The position numbers and the translations under genes were made by a program. Of a DNA stretch of 7,748 bases, positions 6,380 through 7,748 are shown piece after piece (position 1 is the stretch's first letter; each line of letters opens with the position of its first letter). Under the pieces are notes generated by a model. The model saw only the letters and a program-made list of their open reading frames with translations. It did not search any database and was not told the origin of the DNA. Origin of the DNA: DATCIH01 sp036507955 (lineage in GTDB: Bacteria > Bacillota > Clostridia > Clostridiales > Clostridiaceae). The stretch is from NCBI GenBank assembly GCA_036507955.1, contig DATCIH010000155.1, positions 1-7,748 of the forward strand, given 5' to 3'.

Positions 6380-6426
6380 ATTGTCTCAGTAATTTGGTAT
6401 ATTATAATGCTGTTTATTGTCTTAGT
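6380..6426. promoter_or_regulatory. Direct repeat flanking the HTH-gene -10 box, candidate operator
   Basis: ATTGTCTCAGT (6380-6390) and ATTGTCTTAGT (6416-6426) match at 10 of 11 positions, with starts 36 bp apart. One copy overlaps the predicted -35 box and the other covers the predicted transcription start and early leader. This suits autorepression by the HTH protein encoded downstream. The link is inferred from position only. Confidence 0.4.
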
Positions 6427-6429
6427 CAA
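6401..6429 (-). promoter_or_regulatory. Near-consensus sigma-A promoter of the HTH-nuclease operon
   Basis: On the minus strand, TTGACT (6429-6424), a 17-bp spacer, and a perfect TATAAT (6406-6401). Transcription would start near 6394, about 40 bases before the GTG at 6354. This supports that GTG as the real start, because the open frame further upstream overlaps the promoter itself. Confidence 0.75.
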
Positions 6430-6534
6430 TATTGATTTGTCACACTAACTAATGTTGTTTTATTTCTACTAATAGCTTAAGTGTATTGTAGTAACTGCTG
6501 TAGATAAAGAAACTGAAGATAAAGTGTATTTAAG

Positions 6535-6577
6535 ATTTATATGAAACCGTGGGTGCACTCACCCCTGAGCTTAAATC
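6535..6577 (+). pseudogene. Relic of an ECF sigma gene (region 4 fragment)
   Basis: These 43 bases match 4539-4581 of the intact sigma gene at 37 positions. In frame they read DLYETVGALTPELKS, against DLYEAVDTLSPELKS in the intact protein. Upstream the frame meets TAA at 6531-6533 and homology fades. Downstream it passes directly into hairpin copy B. The remaining region 4 sequence and stop codon are missing. Upstream bases 6470-6534 show nothing I can identify beyond a short unassigned open stretch. Confidence 0.75.
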
Positions 6578-6620
6578 GAGAAGGAGCTGCTACACAATTA
6601 ATTTGCGTAGCAGCTCCTTC
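6578..6620. repeat. Hairpin repeat copy B, between the sigma relic and the DUF362 gene
   Basis: GAAGGAGCTGCTAC (6580-6593) pairs perfectly with GTAGCAGCTCCTTC (6607-6620). It matches copy A (4732-4774) at 41 of 43 positions. It lies 28 bases past the minus-strand DUF362 stop and may end that transcript, though no U-tract is present. A small hairpin, CCATTT/AAATGG (6621-6636), sits between it and that gene. Confidence 0.7.
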
Positions 6621-6648
6621 CCATTTCTAAAAATGGTGATTATATCTT

Positions 6649-7748
6649 CTATTTTAAGCCTAACATTTTGCTTAATGGCTTATCCTTTATTACTATTGCC
6701 CCCTGAGGACAAAGCTCCTGGCAACAAAAGCATCGTATACAATTATTATAATTCCACTTTGGTATTACTTTTTTATTATGCGTTACAAAGGTTATTACTT
6801 TAGGCCTTCTAGGACAGACCATATCACATTTTTTGCACCCTATACATTTTTCTTCGATCAAAACTGGATTAGGTGCCACCAAGGAGGCAAGAAAATTATT
6901 TAGTGAAGGACTAATAAAATTAATCACCTTAGCACTTCGTGATAGTTTGAAATTTTTACATTTCATATCCTCAAGCTTTTCACCTAACACTTCTATTTCT
7001 TCAGGCATTACTGCTCCCCATTTTGTATCATGGGCTACCTTTAGTAAGGGTACAGTTAGTACATTATCATAGCCAATTAACCTAACTGCTACGGAATCTA
7101 CTGCTGTAAGACATTTTCCCATAATAATAGTGTCCATTTCTTTAGGTGTTCCATTCCTAGGCCCATTACCTTCCATAGCAACTATACCATCAAGAATTGC
7201 AAAGCTAGTTTTAACAACTGAATTTAGATCCAGTAGCATTTTACTAAAGTTAACTGCATCGGGAAGTTTTGTGTGCCAAGCTGCCTTTTGAGAACCAGGT
7301 ATACATCCAAATTGGTTCTTAACCGCTCCAGTATAATACATCATAGCGTGGGTTTTAAGCTTAGGTAGGGTTATAATTACATCCGCTTCGTAAGCCGCCG
7401 TAGCTACATTCCAAAACTTATACATTAAGGGATTATTCAGCTCCACATGTGAGGCTTCATTAAAATCAACAAAGCTGACTCCATACCTATCAGCTACCTC
7501 TAAGAGTCCTGATTTCTCTGCAGCTTTTCTAGTATCTCCAGAACCAGGAGAATCTCCAAATACTATATTATTACTATATTCTTTAACTATCCTAATCACA
7601 GCTTCAAACACTGCGTAATGTGTTATAACCGGGGAGCCCTTTTCAATTACACTTAGGAAATTAGGCTTCAATAATACTTTACTATTTTCAGGTATAAGGG
7701 TCCTCAAAAAAGAAGTACCACCTAAAAGTTCAAAGCCCTCTCTAAGCT
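6649..7748 (-). CDS. DUF362 domain protein with C-terminal 2x[4Fe-4S] ferredoxin domain (5' end outside window)
   Basis: 365 codons are visible and the frame is still open at the right edge (LREGFELLGG...), so the N-terminus is missing. A TTG at 7707 could be read as a start, but it has no ribosome binding site and family sequence continues before it. The DUF362 domain includes VLLKPNFLS near its start, VFGDSPGSGDTRKAAEKSG, DVIITLPKLKTHAMMYYTGA and VKNQFGCIPGSQKA. The last 80 residues or so form a bacterial ferredoxin pair: CIGCKKCDMVCPRRP (about 6794-6838) and CIRCFCCQELCPQGA (about 6698-6742), each with the C-x2-C-x2-C-x3-C-P spacing for one [4Fe-4S] cluster. DUF362-ferredoxin proteins are common in strict anaerobes and are presumed to act in cytoplasmic electron transfer; the partner and reaction are unknown. 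Confidence 0.9.
   Translation of the reverse strand, partial: LREGFELLGGTSFLRTLIPENSKVLLKPNFLSVIEKGSPVITHYAVFEAVIRIVKEYSNNIVFGDSPGSGDTRKAAEKSGLLEVADRYGVSFVDFNEASHVELNNPLMYKFWNVATAAYEADVIITLPKLKTHAMMYYTGAVKNQFGCIPGSQKAAWHTKLPDAVNFSKMLLDLNSVVKTSFAILDGIVAMEGNGPRNGTPKEMDTIIMGKCLTAVDSVAVRLIGYDNVLTVPLLKVAHDTKWGAVMPEEIEVLGEKLEDMKCKNFKLSRSAKVINFISPSLNNFLASLVAPNPVLIEEKCIGCKKCDMVCPRRPKVITFVTHNKKVIPKWNYNNCIRCFCCQELCPQGAIVIKDKPLSKMLGLK

Noticed and set aside
6355..6429. N-terminal extension of the HTH protein up to 6429
   Set aside because: It would overlap the -35 and -10 boxes of a near-consensus promoter; GTG 6354 has a strong ribosome binding site.
602..6429. Pyrrolysine use linking the methyltransferase and the TAG-rich HTH gene
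   Set aside because: The methyltransferase has no in-frame TAG and is not of the MttB/MtmB/MtbB type, and no pyl gene is visible. TAG also ends the nuclease and DUF362 genes, consistent with normal stop use.
6549..6803. Plus-strand open frame running through the sigma relic, the hairpin and into the DUF362 gene
   Set aside because: Only its first residues (GALTPELKS) derive from a real gene; the rest translates a hairpin and antisense ferredoxin sequence.
6649..7707. TTG at 7707 as the start of the DUF362-ferredoxin protein
   Set aside because: There is no ribosome binding site upstream, and the frame continues to the window edge with family-like sequence (REGFELLGG), so the gene is simply cut by the window.
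1..7748. CRISPR array, tRNA or rRNA genes
   Set aside because: I saw no regularly spaced repeats and no cloverleaf or rRNA-like segments on either strand.

Overview
The window looks like chromosomal DNA of a low-GC anaerobic Firmicute, most likely a clostridial or Peptococcaceae-type species. The support is strong AT richness with A/T-ending codons, GGAGG-type ribosome binding sites, a DUF4179-type anti-sigma factor, a URO-D/MtaA-like methyltransferase of the kind common in Clostridia, and a DUF362 protein with two [4Fe-4S] cluster motifs. I cannot name the species.

Layout. Bases 1-545 hold no intact gene. They contain a strong terminator-like hairpin, a short palindrome resembling an IS200/IS605 end, and the 3' remnant of an IS4-like DDE transposase. 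Bases 546-2823 form a divergent pair: a URO-D-superfamily methyltransferase on the minus strand and an AraC-type regulator on the plus strand. They share a 198-bp spacer with an imperfect 23-bp palindrome lying between the two predicted -35 boxes, and each gene ends at a hairpin terminator. The simplest reading is a regulator controlling its divergent enzyme gene. Bases 2830-4775 carry a membrane-bound DUF4179 anti-sigma factor followed 6 bp later by its probable partner, an ECF-type sigma factor. This is the reverse of the usual sigma-first order.

Bases 4776-6534 are an accessory block on the minus strand. A small XRE-like HTH gene is interrupted by three in-frame TAG codons and lies upstream of an intact DUF1016/YhcG-type PD-(D/E)xK nuclease gene. 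The HTH gene has a near-consensus sigma-A promoter, and a direct repeat flanks the -10 box as a candidate autoregulatory operator. The block is bracketed by two copies of a 43-base hairpin. Beside the second hairpin is a 43-base relic of a sigma-factor gene, 86% identical to the intact one. The relic joins its hairpin through a TAAATC that, in the intact locus, occurs on both sides of the missing 150 bp. This suggests a duplicated sigma locus that decayed by deletion, with the HTH-nuclease pair lying between the two copies.

Bases 6649-7748 hold the C-terminal 365 residues of a DUF362/ferredoxin protein whose 5' end lies beyond the window. The most unusual observations are the amber-only interruption of the HTH regulator, the repeat-bracketed HTH-nuclease module, and the sigma-gene relic.
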